NCBI GenBank assembly: GCA_020635675.1
Contig: JACJZJ010000002.1
Span: 1 to 64,000, forward strand
Length of the DNA stretch: 64,000 nt
Origin: Flavobacteriales bacterium
Lineage (GTDB): Bacteria; Bacteroidota; Bacteroidia; Flavobacteriales_F; PHOS-HE28
Reading direction: 5' to 3'
The translations under genes and the position numbers were made by a program. The notes beneath the pieces were generated by a model that had not been told where the DNA came from, did not search any database, and worked only from the letters and a program-made list of their open reading frames with translations. Of this stretch, positions 45,294 to 54,505 are shown in pieces. Each line of letters begins with the position of its first letter. Position 1 is the first letter of the stretch.

Positions 45294-46871
45294 TCAGTCG
45301 ACATTGTCGTGCAGGTAGGGATTGTTGCGCCGCAGTTCCACGTTGCGCTCACCGTTCTCGTCCTGTCCTTCGGTCAGCGTATAGCGGCTCACGTTGCTGT
45401 CCGCACTATGCGGACCCACGGTCAGAACGATGTTCTTGCGCTTGTAGGCCGGTTCCCTTTCCATGTCGTTGATCCCGTTCGGTGAGCGAAGACGCAAGGC
45501 GACCTCCCGCATCTTGGTCAGGCGCTCCTCCACACGGGCCTGGTGCTCCGGACCAACTGGACGTTGTTCCACTACATCGGAGGGCACCTTTGGCGCGACC
45601 TGCCCCGCCGGCCGCATGCTCATCTCCTCGGAGTACAGGTCGTGCACCTTCTTTTCGATGGCGGGCACATCCGGGATCGCAGGAGGATCCTCCTTCGTTC
45701 CGGTGGGCCCGTTCGCCGGTGCCATTGGCGCCGCTGGCTTCAGGTAGGGTTCCGTCGGTCCATCGTTGGACGACACTTCCTCACGCTTGTCCTCCGTCCT
45801 ACCGTCCATGGCCACGGGATTGGCGATGGGCCGGGTGATCATGGTCGGCACATCAGCGTCGAGCGGGATCACACGTCGCTCGGCCTTGGGTTCCTCGACG
45901 AGGCCGGTCTCCGGGTTCACGTGGAATCCGGTGGCGATCACCGTGACCCGCACCTTCTCCGCCAGCGACTCGTCCTTGCAGTAGCCCCAGATCACATCCG
46001 CGCTGCTGCCGGCGGCCTCCTGGATATGGTCGGTGATCTCCGTGATCTCGTCCATCAGCACCTCCTGCGTGCCATGCGTGATGTTGAGCAGGACGAACTT
46101 CGCTCCCCGGATGTCGTTGTCGTTCAGCAACGGCGAGGCGAGCGCCTCCTGCGCGGCGCGCAGGGCACGATCCTCACCCTCGGCCTCCGCCATGCCCATG
46201 ATCGCCGCACCACTGTTGGTCATCACGGTCTTCACGTCCTCGAAGTCCACGTTCACCTTCCCGGTGACGGTGATGATCTCGGCGATGCCGCGGGCGGCGG
46301 TGGTCAATACGTTGTCCGCGTGCCCGAACGCGTTGTCCAACGACAGGTTGCCGAAGAGGTCGCGAAGCCGGTCGTTGTTGATCACGAGCAGCGTGTCCAC
46401 GTGACCACGAAGCTCCTCGATGCCGGAGCCGGCCTGCTGCTTCCGTTTGCGGCCTTCCCATTGGAAGGGCATGGTGACGATGCCGACCGTGAGTATGCCC
46501 ATGCCCCTGGCGATCTCTGCGATGACCGGGGCTGCACCGGTGCCGGTGCCCCCGCCCATGCCGGCGGTGATGAAGACCATCTTGGTCCGTGTGCTCAGCA
46601 GCTGCTTGATCTCGTCGATATTCTCTTGGGCGGCGTCCTTGCCCCGATCGGGTACGGAACCCGCGCCGAGGCCATCGGTGAGCGCCAACCCGAGCTGGAG
46701 TTTCACCGGCACGGGACTGATGTCCAGCGCCTGCTTGTCGGTATTGCAGATGATGAAGTCCACGCCCTTGATGCCCTGGGCGAACATGTGGTTCACGGCA
46801 TTGCTGCCGCCACCACCGACGCCGATCACCTTGATGATCGAGGCCAGCTCTTTGGGAAGGTCGAATTTCAT
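45294..46871 (-). CDS. ftsZ: FtsZ, cell division GTPase
   Basis: 525 residues from the ATG at 46871 (MKFDLPKELASIIKVIG). The frame is open far upstream into ftsA, but that part is only shadow. The tubulin signature GGGTGTG is at 106-112, with GVGGGG at 17-22 and NLSLDNAFGHAD in the core. FtsZ polymerises into the division ring. The core ends near residue 320 and is followed by a ~200-residue Pro/Glu-rich linker, longer than in E. coli, and the tail AYKRKNIVL ... RRNNPYLHDNVD, the likely FtsA-binding peptide. ftsA lies 32 bases upstream. Confidence 0.97.
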   Translation of the reverse strand: MKFDLPKELASIIKVIGVGGGGSNAVNHMFAQGIKGVDFIICNTDKQALDISPVPVKLQLGLALTDGLGAGSVPDRGKDAAQENIDEIKQLLSTRTKMVFITAGMGGGTGTGAAPVIAEIARGMGILTVGIVTMPFQWEGRKRKQQAGSGIEELRGHVDTLLVINNDRLRDLFGNLSLDNAFGHADNVLTTAARGIAEIITVTGKVNVDFEDVKTVMTNSGAAIMGMAEAEGEDRALRAAQEALASPLLNDNDIRGAKFVLLNITHGTQEVLMDEITEITDHIQEAAGSSADVIWGYCKDESLAEKVRVTVIATGFHVNPETGLVEEPKAERRVIPLDADVPTMITRPIANPVAMDGRTEDKREEVSSNDGPTEPYLKPAAPMAPANGPTGTKEDPPAIPDVPAIEKKVHDLYSEEMSMRPAGQVAPKVPSDVVEQRPVGPEHQARVEERLTKMREVALRLRSPNGINDMEREPAYKRKNIVLTVGPHSADSNVSRYTLTEGQDENGERNVELRRNNPYLHDNVD

Positions 46872-46903
46872 GTCGTTCGGTCTTTGATGGTGGAAGGGAA
46901 GGT

Positions 46904-48187
46904 TCAAACGTCGTCGTCGTTGAGGAGCTCGGTGGCGCCCTTGAGCACTTTGTCGAAGAAGCTGCCCACCCGGCCGCCTTGTGAATGGCCCTTGACCTTC
47001 GTGGCGGGCTCGGTGACGCGCGGGCGGCGCCGGTCCAGGTAGTCGAATCCTTTCATCACCAGGCCCACGCCCGTGGCGAAGAGCGGACTGGTGACCTGTT
47101 CGACATTGCTCTTGGCCAGGTGTTCGTTGGGGTACCCGATGCGCGCGCTCATCCCGGTCATGTACTCCACGAGCTGACGCAGGTGCTTGAGCTGCGCGCC
47201 GCCGCCAGTGAGCACTACGCCGGCGATCATCTGCTTCTCCATACCGCTGTTGCGGATCTCGAAATAGACGTGCTCGAGGATCTCCTCCATCCGGCTTTGG
47301 ATGATCTCGGCCAGCGTCCGGAGGCTGATCTCCTTGGGGTCGCGCCCGCGAAGGCCCGGGATGCAGACGACCTCGTTCTCCTTGTTCTCGGCGGCAAGTG
47401 CGCTGCCGAACTTCACCTTCAGCAGTTCGGCCTGTTCGCGCATGATGCCGCAACCCTGGCGGATGTCCTCAGTGACCACGTTGCCACCGAAGGGAATGAC
47501 GGCGGTGTGCCGGATGATGCTGTCATAGAAGATCGCGATGTCGGTGGTCCCACCACCGATGTCGACGAGGACCACACCCGCCTCCTTCTCCTCGGCGCTC
47601 AACACGGCATCCGCGCTGGCGAGGGGTTCCAGGATCAGCTCGGTGACATCCAACCCGGCTCGGTGGACGCACTTGTTGATGTTCCGCGCGGCCGTGACCT
47701 GCCCGCTGATGATGTGGAAGTTCGCCTCCAGACGCACGCCGCTCATGCCGATCGGATCGCGGATGCCCTGTTCCCCGTCCACGATGTACTCCTGCGGAAG
47801 CACATGGATGATCTCCTCGCCGGGAGGCATCACGAGCTTGTACATGTCGTCGATCAGCAGGTCGATGTCCTCCTGTCGGATCTCATCCTCCAGACTTTGG
47901 CGCGTGATCATACCACGATGGTGCATGCTGCGGATGTGCTGCCCGGCGATACCCACGTTCACCGTGCCGATGTCCACACCGGCATTGTCCTCGGCCTCTC
48001 GCACCGCGGCCTTGATGCTCTCCACGGTCTTCTGGATGTTGGCCACCATGCCCCGGCTCACGCCGTCGGACCGTGACTTGCCCATGCCGAGGATCTCGAT
48101 CTTCCCCTGCTCGTTCTTGCGCCCGACGATGCAGGCGATCTTGGTGGTGCCGATGTCAAGTCCGGCGACGATCTCTTGATTGTCCAT
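46904..48187 (-). CDS. ftsA: FtsA, actin-like division protein
   Basis: 427 residues with the actin/Hsp70-type fold: phosphate-1 motif VAGLDIGTTKIACIVG near residue 8, the FtsA 1C subdomain, phosphate-2 motif VVLVDIGGGTTDIAIF and GGGAQLKHL adenosine motif. FtsA tethers FtsZ to the membrane; the C-terminus (GSFFDKVLKGATELL) is the amphipathic membrane-targeting helix. Located between ftsQ and ftsZ, 12 bases after ftsQ. Confidence 0.96.
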   Translation of the reverse strand: MDNQEIVAGLDIGTTKIACIVGRKNEQGKIEILGMGKSRSDGVSRGMVANIQKTVESIKAAVREAEDNAGVDIGTVNVGIAGQHIRSMHHRGMITRQSLEDEIRQEDIDLLIDDMYKLVMPPGEEIIHVLPQEYIVDGEQGIRDPIGMSGVRLEANFHIISGQVTAARNINKCVHRAGLDVTELILEPLASADAVLSAEEKEAGVVLVDIGGGTTDIAIFYDSIIRHTAVIPFGGNVVTEDIRQGCGIMREQAELLKVKFGSALAAENKENEVVCIPGLRGRDPKEISLRTLAEIIQSRMEEILEHVYFEIRNSGMEKQMIAGVVLTGGGAQLKHLRQLVEYMTGMSARIGYPNEHLAKSNVEQVTSPLFATGVGLVMKGFDYLDRRRPRVTEPATKVKGHSQGGRVGSFFDKVLKGATELLNDDDV

Positions 48188-48199
48188 GGTTTGGTCCGA

Positions 48200-49000
48200 T
48201 TAGGGCGTTTTGCGTTGGGTGCAGACGATCTGATCGGCGAAACGCAGGTCGATGGTCTCGTACCGCCGCCAATCCGATCGTGGCATTCCTTTTTCATAGA
48301 AGAGCTTCAGCTTCGCGAAGCGTTGTTCCAAATGCTTGCCATCGCCAAGTCGGATGCGTTGGGCACCCACGCGCGGCAACAGGTCCACCTCACCGTCCAT
48401 GTCCACGACGATCTGGTCCACCAGGGCGTTCCAGAAGGTGTCGTCCACCACAAGGCGGGCTACGCGGAACACCTTGTCGAGGTTGGAACCGCGCACGAGA
48501 CTATCGCCGGAGAGCACGTCGAACACCTTGTCCTTGTAAGGGAGGTGCAGATCGCCCAGGGCCACGGGTACGCGGGGTGCGAAGGCGTCGCTCGTCGGCA
48601 TCGTGTAGCCCCGCCTATCGATGTAAAATCCCTGACCGTCCCGGTCGAATACCCGCACGACGGGTTCACGCTGGTCCACGCGCACGTGCAGCACGCCGTC
48701 CAGGGTGTGGTAGGCCTGGGCGTTGTCGACCCAGGGCACGGCGTTCAACCGTTCCTCGATACCGCGGATGTCCATATCACCCAGCGGCACACCGATCACC
48801 GCACCGTTCATGTCCAATACTTGTTGCCGCACGAAGGCCTCGTCGATAAAGCCGCCCTTTTCATCACCGCGCACCTCGATGGACAGGTCCTTCACGGGGG
48901 TCCGCTCGGACGAACGTTCGACGAAACCGAGCACAGTGATCAGTGCGACCGTACCGAGCACGATCGACCCGAGTCTGAAAATGGCATGCGGACGCTTCAT
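48200..49000 (-). CDS. ftsQ: FtsQ/DivIB-type division protein
   Basis: 266 residues: short basic N-terminus, one membrane helix (~8-25, LGSIVLGTVALITVLGFV), then a periplasmic POTRA-like part (FVRQQVLDMNGAVIGVPLGDMD) and a beta domain (VPWVDNAQAYHTLDGVLHVRV, GFYIDRRGYTMP). Sequence divergence is high in this family, and its position between murC and ftsA supports the call. FtsQ links early and late divisome parts with FtsL/FtsB. The start overlaps murC by four bases. Confidence 0.9.
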   Translation of the reverse strand: MKRPHAIFRLGSIVLGTVALITVLGFVERSSERTPVKDLSIEVRGDEKGGFIDEAFVRQQVLDMNGAVIGVPLGDMDIRGIEERLNAVPWVDNAQAYHTLDGVLHVRVDQREPVVRVFDRDGQGFYIDRRGYTMPTSDAFAPRVPVALGDLHLPYKDKVFDVLSGDSLVRGSNLDKVFRVARLVVDDTFWNALVDQIVVDMDGEVDLLPRVGAQRIRLGDGKHLEQRFAKLKLFYEKGMPRSDWRRYETIDLRFADQIVCTQRKTP

Positions 49001-50358
49001 GGTCGTACATGTTTACGGAGCGATCGTGCAACGTGGGGCATGAGGCGATCGATGTCCCCCGCTCCGAGCATCAGGACGACGTCCAGGTCGCGGCGCTCCA
49101 GTTCGTCGATCAGGCCATCCTTGGAGGAGAAGGACTTCGCTCCCAGTGGCACCTGTTCGAGCAACCATTGCGCATCGATGCCCGGTATCGGCGCTTCCCG
49201 GGCCGGATAGATGTCAAGTAGGATCAGCTCGTCGAGCAGGGCCAGGCTCTGCGCGAAGCCGGCCGCAAGGTCCCGGGTCCGACTGTAGAGATGGGGTTGG
49301 AAGATCCCTAGCAGTCGGCGACCGGGATAGAGCTCCCGGGCCGATCCGATCGCGGCGGCCAGTTCGGTGGGATGATGGGCATAGTCATCGATGAGCACGG
49401 TTCCGGGCTCCTCGACAATGGTCTGGAAGCGGCGCTCCACACCCCGGAAGGAGGCCAGGCTCGCGCGCACCTGGTCGGGGCGTACGCCCAGGTGCATCGC
49501 CATGGAAGCGGCGGCGACGGCGTTCTCCACATTGTGCCGTCCCGGCATGCCCAGCCGGATCTCCTCCAGGCGTCCTCGGTCCGTGTGCAGATCGAACCGG
49601 TAGGCCCCCTCCTCCACCCGAACGTTCGCCGCTCTGGAGCCTGCCTCCGGTCCGAAACCATAGCTCTCCGCGCCCGGTATGCGGTCCACGATGCGCTCGT
49701 TGACCAGCAGGCGTCCCGAGCAAAGCGCGGCGAATTCGGCGTAGGCGGCGAACATGGACCCCGGCGAACCGTAGATATCGAGGTGGTCCGGGTCCATCGA
49801 GGTGATGATCGCCTCACTGGGCTGCAAATGCAGGAAGCTCCGGTCGAACTCGTCCGCCTCCACCACGTTCATGCGCGCTTGCGCATCGAGCAGCACGTTG
49901 GAGCCATAATTGGCGCTTATTCCACCGAGGAAGGCATTGATGGGCGTTCCTCCTTCGTGCAGCAGGTGCGCGAGCATGGTACTGACCGTGGTCTTGCCGT
50001 GCGTGCCGGCCACGGCGATCGTACGGTGGTCGCGTGTGATCGCCCCGAGCAGTTCCGAACGTTTCACGATGCGTGCGCCGACCGCCTGCCAATGCAGGTG
50101 CAACGGGCTGGTGGGAGGAACGGCCGGGGTGCGGACCACGAGCACGTCCTTTCGCGTCCGCAGGTCCGCCGGGATCGCGTCAGGGTCCTCGGTGAACTGC
50201 ACTTCGATACCCTCGGCCGTGAGCTGGTCCGTCAATGCGGACCGCACGCGGTCGTAGCCGGCCACCCGCGCACCCTGACGCCGATAGTAGCGTGCGAGCG
50301 CGCTCATGCCGATCCCGCCGATGCCGAGGAAGTAAAGGGTATGTGGCCGGACGATCAT
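48997..50358 (-). CDS. murC: MurC, UDP-N-acetylmuramate-L-alanine ligase
   Basis: 453 residues: N-terminal Rossmann domain (FLGIGGIGMSALA), ATP-binding P-loop GTHGKTT at 118-124, central DEFDRSFLHL and TSMDPDHLDIYG, and C-terminal domain with DDYAHHPTELAA. MurC adds L-alanine to UDP-MurNAc, the first peptide step of peptidoglycan precursor synthesis in the cytoplasm. ATGA overlaps at both ends show tight coupling with murG and ftsQ. Confidence 0.97.
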   Translation of the reverse strand: MIVRPHTLYFLGIGGIGMSALARYYRRQGARVAGYDRVRSALTDQLTAEGIEVQFTEDPDAIPADLRTRKDVLVVRTPAVPPTSPLHLHWQAVGARIVKRSELLGAITRDHRTIAVAGTHGKTTVSTMLAHLLHEGGTPINAFLGGISANYGSNVLLDAQARMNVVEADEFDRSFLHLQPSEAIITSMDPDHLDIYGSPGSMFAAYAEFAALCSGRLLVNERIVDRIPGAESYGFGPEAGSRAANVRVEEGAYRFDLHTDRGRLEEIRLGMPGRHNVENAVAAASMAMHLGVRPDQVRASLASFRGVERRFQTIVEEPGTVLIDDYAHHPTELAAAIGSARELYPGRRLLGIFQPHLYSRTRDLAAGFAQSLALLDELILLDIYPAREAPIPGIDAQWLLEQVPLGAKSFSSKDGLIDELERRDLDVVLMLGAGDIDRLMPHVARSLRKHVRP

Positions 50359-51458
50359 TCGCGTGCTATCCGGATCACCTCCGCGGCGATCGCCGCGGCC
50401 GCATCGCGTCGGCCCATGCCGGCGATGTTCTGAACGAGTTGTTGACGCCTGTGTTCATCCCGCAGGAGTTCCGCGATGGTGGTGCCGAGCCTGTCGACGG
50501 CCTCCGCATCCGCGACCAGCAGGGCCGCACCATTGTCGCTGAGCGCTCGTGCGTTCTTCGTCTGGTGGTCCTCCGCCGCGGTCGGCAACGGAACGAGGAT
50601 CGCCGGCCGCTTCACCAGGCAGAGCTCGCTCACCGTGATGGCACCCGCACGCGCCACGACCACATCGGCCACGGCATAGGCCAGGTCCATGCGGTCGATG
50701 AACTCGAGCACCCGCGCCTCGCCCCAATCGAGCGCGGAAATCGCAGCACGGGCTTGCTTCAGGAAGGGGGTTCCCGTCTGCCAGATGAGCTGTGCTCCAG
50801 CGTCCCTCAATTTCGAAAGGCCGGCCTCGATGCCACGATTGATGCCGCGTGCACCCAGACTGCCACCCGTCACAAGCACCACGGGGGCACCCTCCCGAAG
50901 CCCGAAATGTTCCATGCCACGTGGACGCTTGCCCACCAGGTCCACCACATCCTGCCGCACCGGATTTCCTGTCAGCAGTACTTTCTCCCTGGGGAAGTAG
51001 CGGTCCATCCCGTCGTAGGCCACGCACACGCAGGCCGCCTTCCTCGCCAGCATGCGATTGGTGGCACCGGCATGGCTGTTCTGCTCCTGAACGAGGGTGG
51101 GCACGCCCATGCGCTGTGCGGCTGCGAGAAGCGGACCGCTCGCATATCCACCGACGCCTACGGCCACGTCCGGACGGAATCTGCGCACGAGCCTTCCTGC
51201 CTTCCACATGCTGGAAAGGAGCCGCCATGGAAGACCGATGTTCCTCCAGAGCGCCCGCCTCTGGAAGCCACGGATCGGAAGGCCTTCGATGCGGTAGCCT
51301 GCTGCCGGCACTTTCGTCATCTCCATTTTGCCCAAGGCGCCCACAAAGAGGAATTCCGCCTGTGGCGCGCGTTCGCGGACAGCGTTCGCGATGGCGATCG
51401 CCGGGAAGATGTGTCCACCGGTGCCTCCTCCTGCGATCATGATCCTAGGCGATGGCAT
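50355..51458 (-). CDS. murG: MurG, lipid II synthase glycosyltransferase
   Basis: 367 residues from the ATG at 51458 (MPSPRIMIAGGGTGGHIFPA); a longer frame to 51506 would bury more of ftsW. GGGTGGH at 10-16 is the GT28 signature; the C-terminal half has VVARAGAITVSELCLVKRPAI and LPTAAEDHQTKNA, which bind UDP-GlcNAc. MurG transfers GlcNAc to lipid I at the inner face of the membrane. The start lies 14 bases inside the end of ftsW. Confidence 0.96.
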   Translation of the reverse strand: MPSPRIMIAGGGTGGHIFPAIAIANAVRERAPQAEFLFVGALGKMEMTKVPAAGYRIEGLPIRGFQRRALWRNIGLPWRLLSSMWKAGRLVRRFRPDVAVGVGGYASGPLLAAAQRMGVPTLVQEQNSHAGATNRMLARKAACVCVAYDGMDRYFPREKVLLTGNPVRQDVVDLVGKRPRGMEHFGLREGAPVVLVTGGSLGARGINRGIEAGLSKLRDAGAQLIWQTGTPFLKQARAAISALDWGEARVLEFIDRMDLAYAVADVVVARAGAITVSELCLVKRPAILVPLPTAAEDHQTKNARALSDNGAALLVADAEAVDRLGTTIAELLRDEHRRQQLVQNIAGMGRRDAAAAIAAEVIRIARE

Positions 51459-52638
51459 TGGCGGTCCGTGGTCGGCCCTTTTGTTCGTTGGAAGCTCCCT
51501 CCTCATCGTACACGCTGCGGCTCACGCTGAGCACGATGCCGATGGACAGACAGGTGAACCAGGTGGATGTGCCTCCCATGCTCACCAGCGGAAGGGGTTG
51601 ACCGGTCACCGGCACGAGGTTCACGGCCACAGCCATGTTCACCATCGCCTGCAGCACGAGACCAAGGCTCAGTCCAAGTGCGGCGAGCGAACCGAAACGC
51701 CTGGGGCATCGTGCGGCGATACGCACCGCCCGCCCGAGCAGGATGAGGTAGAGCAGCAACAACCCAAGCCCACCGATCACCGACCCGTACTCCTCGATGA
51801 TGAAAGCGAAGATCATGTCGGAATACGGGTGTGGCAGGAAATTGCGTGAGGTGCCCGTGCCGGGGCCGTTGGGCAGCAAGCCCCCGTTCACGATCGCCAC
51901 CTTGGCGTTGTCCACCTGATAGTTCGCATCGGGGTCCTCCTTGCCGAAGCTCTCCACACGCGTCGCCCAGGTGTCCAGGCGGGGCAGCAGCCCGGGCACC
52001 GACCGGGAGAGCAAAAGGAGCAGGGCGAAGGCACCAATTGCGATCACCACCACGGAGAGGAGGTACTTGATGGGCACCTCGGCGATGAAGAACAGGACCA
52101 TGCAGGTGGCGAACAGAAGCGCGGCCGTGCTGAAGTTGGCCGGCAGGATGGCACCGCAGATCGCGGCTGCGGGCACCATCAGCTTCACCAGCACGTCGCG
52201 GAAGGTCCAAGGCTCGTCCCGCTGTTTGGCGAGCACCCGGGAGAGATAAAGCACGAGCACGACCTTCGCCAGGTCGCTCGTCTGGAAGCTCTGCCCGATC
52301 ACGGGGATCCGCAGCCATCGGCTCGCATCGTTCAGGTTGGTGCCAAGCAGAAGGGTCACCACCAGCAGGCCGAGCGTGGCCCAGATGAGCATTTGGGCGA
52401 GCTTTGAATAGACGCCGAAACGGAGACGATGAGCATAGTACATGATGAGTCCGCCGGTGGCCAGCATCATACCGTGCTTGAAAAGGAAATGAAGCGTGCT
52501 GCCCCCCTCATGCTTGAACGCGAGCGAGGCAATGCTGCTGTAGACGGCGAGCAGGCTGACCACGCCCAGCAGCAACGCGACCATCCAAATGGTCCGATCG
52601 CCCCGGAGGTGTTCGTTGAAAAGCCTGGTCATCGTCAT
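51445..52638 (-). CDS. ftsW: FtsW, SEDS peptidoglycan polymerase
   Basis: 397 residues with about ten membrane helices and SEDS motifs: NDASRWLRIP, QTSDLAKVVLVLYLSR, and the C-terminal VTGQPLPLVSMGGTS. FtsW polymerises septal glycan strands together with the FtsI transpeptidase. The start is given as MTMTRLF; the second Met two codons on is equally possible. It follows the stand-alone MurD-like domain gene after 14 bases. Confidence 0.95.
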   Translation of the reverse strand: MTMTRLFNEHLRGDRTIWMVALLLGVVSLLAVYSSIASLAFKHEGGSTLHFLFKHGMMLATGGLIMYYAHRLRFGVYSKLAQMLIWATLGLLVVTLLLGTNLNDASRWLRIPVIGQSFQTSDLAKVVLVLYLSRVLAKQRDEPWTFRDVLVKLMVPAAAICGAILPANFSTAALLFATCMVLFFIAEVPIKYLLSVVVIAIGAFALLLLLSRSVPGLLPRLDTWATRVESFGKEDPDANYQVDNAKVAIVNGGLLPNGPGTGTSRNFLPHPYSDMIFAFIIEEYGSVIGGLGLLLLYLILLGRAVRIAARCPRRFGSLAALGLSLGLVLQAMVNMAVAVNLVPVTGQPLPLVSMGGTSTWFTCLSIGIVLSVSRSVYDEEGASNEQKGRPRTANAIA

Positions 52639-52652
52639 CTGCAGTTTCCGGT

Positions 52653-53150
52653 TCAGAGGTCCCGTACCGCCTGTTTGAAGGCATGTCCGCGCTCCTCGTA
52701 GTTGGCGAATCCATTGCCGCTCGGACAGGCGGGACTGAAAAGCACCACATCGCCGGGTAGGGCCAGTTCGTGGGCGACGAACACCGCGGTCCGCAGATCG
52801 TCCGCCTGGTAGAGATCCTCTCCGAAAGGTCCACTGGACGATCCGTCGGTCGCTCCGAAATGCACGACCGCCTTCACCCGTTCCAGCAGATAGGCGGCAA
52901 CACCCTCCGTTCCATGATCATCGGGCAACGCGCCGGTGATCCACACCAGGGGCGCCTGGATCTCCGCCATCGAGCGGAGCGTGGCGTCCAGGAAGGTGGC
53001 CTTCGAATCGTTGATGTAGACGACACCGTCGGTCTCCGCCACGCGCTCGGAACGATGCGGGGCGTTCACAAGGTCGCCCAGCACATGCTGCCGTGCTTCA
53101 AGGAGCCTTGCGGTCCCGGTCGTCCGTTGTTGGGTGATCTTCTGGTCCAT
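52653..53150 (-). CDS. Stand-alone MurD C-terminal-domain paralogue
   Basis: 165 residues from the ATG at 53150; a TTG start at 53174 would overlap the murD stop. The whole protein aligns with the last third of the MurD just upstream: PHRSERV versus EHRLERV, INDSKAT (46-52), VVFVAHELALPGDVVLFSPAC and NYEERGHAFKQAVRDL versus NYEDRGRRFKAAVKAL. The N-terminal and ATP-binding domains are absent, and the GGVDKG loop has become GALPDDHG, so it cannot be a ligase alone. Gap to ftsW is 14 bases, so it is in the dcw transcript. It may bind UDP-MurNAc-peptides or MurD itself, or be a decaying duplicate. Frame and motifs look maintained. Confidence 0.82.
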   Translation of the reverse strand: MDQKITQQRTTGTARLLEARQHVLGDLVNAPHRSERVAETDGVVYINDSKATFLDATLRSMAEIQAPLVWITGALPDDHGTEGVAAYLLERVKAVVHFGATDGSSSGPFGEDLYQADDLRTAVFVAHELALPGDVVLFSPACPSGNGFANYEERGHAFKQAVRDL

Positions 53151-53170
53151 CGTGACGCGATTACTGGGGA

Positions 53171-54505
53171 TCAAAGGGCTTTGACCGCGGCCTTGAAGCG
53201 ACGACCACGATCCTCGTAGTTGGTGAACAGGTCGAAACTGGCACAGGCGGGGCTGAGCAGCACCACATCACCGGGTTCGGCGAGGTCGTACCCCATGCGC
53301 ACGGCCGCGTCCGCGCTGTTGACATCCACCATGCGTTCGATGGTGCCCTTGAAGGCCTTGTGGAGCTTCTTGTTGTCCGTGCCCAAGCAGATGATGGCCT
53401 TCACCTTCTGCTTCACCAGGTCCTGCAACTCCCCATAGTCGTTGCCTTTGTCCACACCTCCGGCCACCCATACCACGGGGCGGTCCATGCTCTCGAGGGC
53501 GTACCAGGCACTGTTGACGTTCGTGGCCTTGCTATCGTTGATGAACAGCACACCGTTCACCGTGCCCACGCGTTCGAGACGGTGTTCGATGTTCTGGAAA
53601 TCGCTCATGCTCTCCCGCACGACGTCCTTGCTCACTTCAAGAATGCGCGCGGCGATGCCTGCGGCCAGGGAATTGTACACGTTGTGCTTCCCCTGGAGGG
53701 CGAGTTCGATCATGGACATGTGAAAGGTGGTTTGGTCGATGTTGATCCGGAGTTGGTCATCATGCACGCAGCCCCCCTGGGGCAGGTCGCGAACGATGCT
53801 GAAAGGCCAGCGGCGCGCGTTGACGGTATGGTGGTCCAGCGCATGCGCGATCACCGGGTCGTCCGCATTGTGGACGAAGTGGTCACCCGCGTTCTGGTTC
53901 ATCGCGATGCGGAACTTGCTTGCGACATAGTCCTCCATGCGATGGTGATAGCGATCGAGGTGGTCGGGCGTGATGTTCAGCAGCACCGCGACATGCGGTC
54001 GGAAGTCGCGGATGTCATCGAGTTGGAAACTGCTCAACTCCAGCACGTAGTGGGCGTGGTCGCGTTCCGCCACGAGGCGCGCGAAGCTGTGCCCGACGTT
54101 GCCCCCGAGACCGACGTCCATGCCGGCGTTCCGGAGGATGTGGTAGGTGAGCAGCGTGGTGGTCGTCTTTCCGTTGCTCCCTGTGATCGCCACGATCGGG
54201 GAGGATGTGTAGCGCGCGGCCAATTCGATCTCCCCGATCACCGGTACGCCACGACGGCGCAGTTCCATCATGATCGGTGCGACTTCAGGGATACCCGGGC
54301 TCTTCACCACCTCGGTGGCCGACAACACACGGTCGGCGGTATGCCCACCTTCCTCGAAGGGGATCCCGTTCGTGGTGAGCGTGGCGCGAAAGTCCTCACC
54401 GATCTTGCCGGCATCGCTCACGAACACCTCCAGGCCGCGCCGACGCGCCAGCAGGGCCGCACCCATGCCGCTCTCCTTCGCTCCGAGCACCACCAGTTCC
54501 TTCAT
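53171..54505 (-). CDS. murD: MurD, UDP-MurNAc-L-alanine-D-glutamate ligase
   Basis: 444 residues from the ATG at 54505 (MKELVVLGAKESGMG). P-loop GSNGKTTTT is at 109-117, followed by LELSSFQLDD, NITPDHLDRYHH, and C-terminal FINDSKATNVNS, GGVDKGNDY and LLSPACASFDLFTNYEDRG, the typical MurD set. It adds D-glutamate to UDP-MurNAc-L-Ala. The start overlaps the mraY stop by four bases. A frame extension to 54724 is only shadow of mraY. Confidence 0.97.
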   Translation of the reverse strand: MKELVVLGAKESGMGAALLARRRGLEVFVSDAGKIGEDFRATLTTNGIPFEEGGHTADRVLSATEVVKSPGIPEVAPIMMELRRRGVPVIGEIELAARYTSSPIVAITGSNGKTTTTLLTYHILRNAGMDVGLGGNVGHSFARLVAERDHAHYVLELSSFQLDDIRDFRPHVAVLLNITPDHLDRYHHRMEDYVASKFRIAMNQNAGDHFVHNADDPVIAHALDHHTVNARRWPFSIVRDLPQGGCVHDDQLRINIDQTTFHMSMIELALQGKHNVYNSLAAGIAARILEVSKDVVRESMSDFQNIEHRLERVGTVNGVLFINDSKATNVNSAWYALESMDRPVVWVAGGVDKGNDYGELQDLVKQKVKAIICLGTDNKKLHKAFKGTIERMVDVNSADAAVRMGYDLAEPGDVVLLSPACASFDLFTNYEDRGRRFKAAVKAL

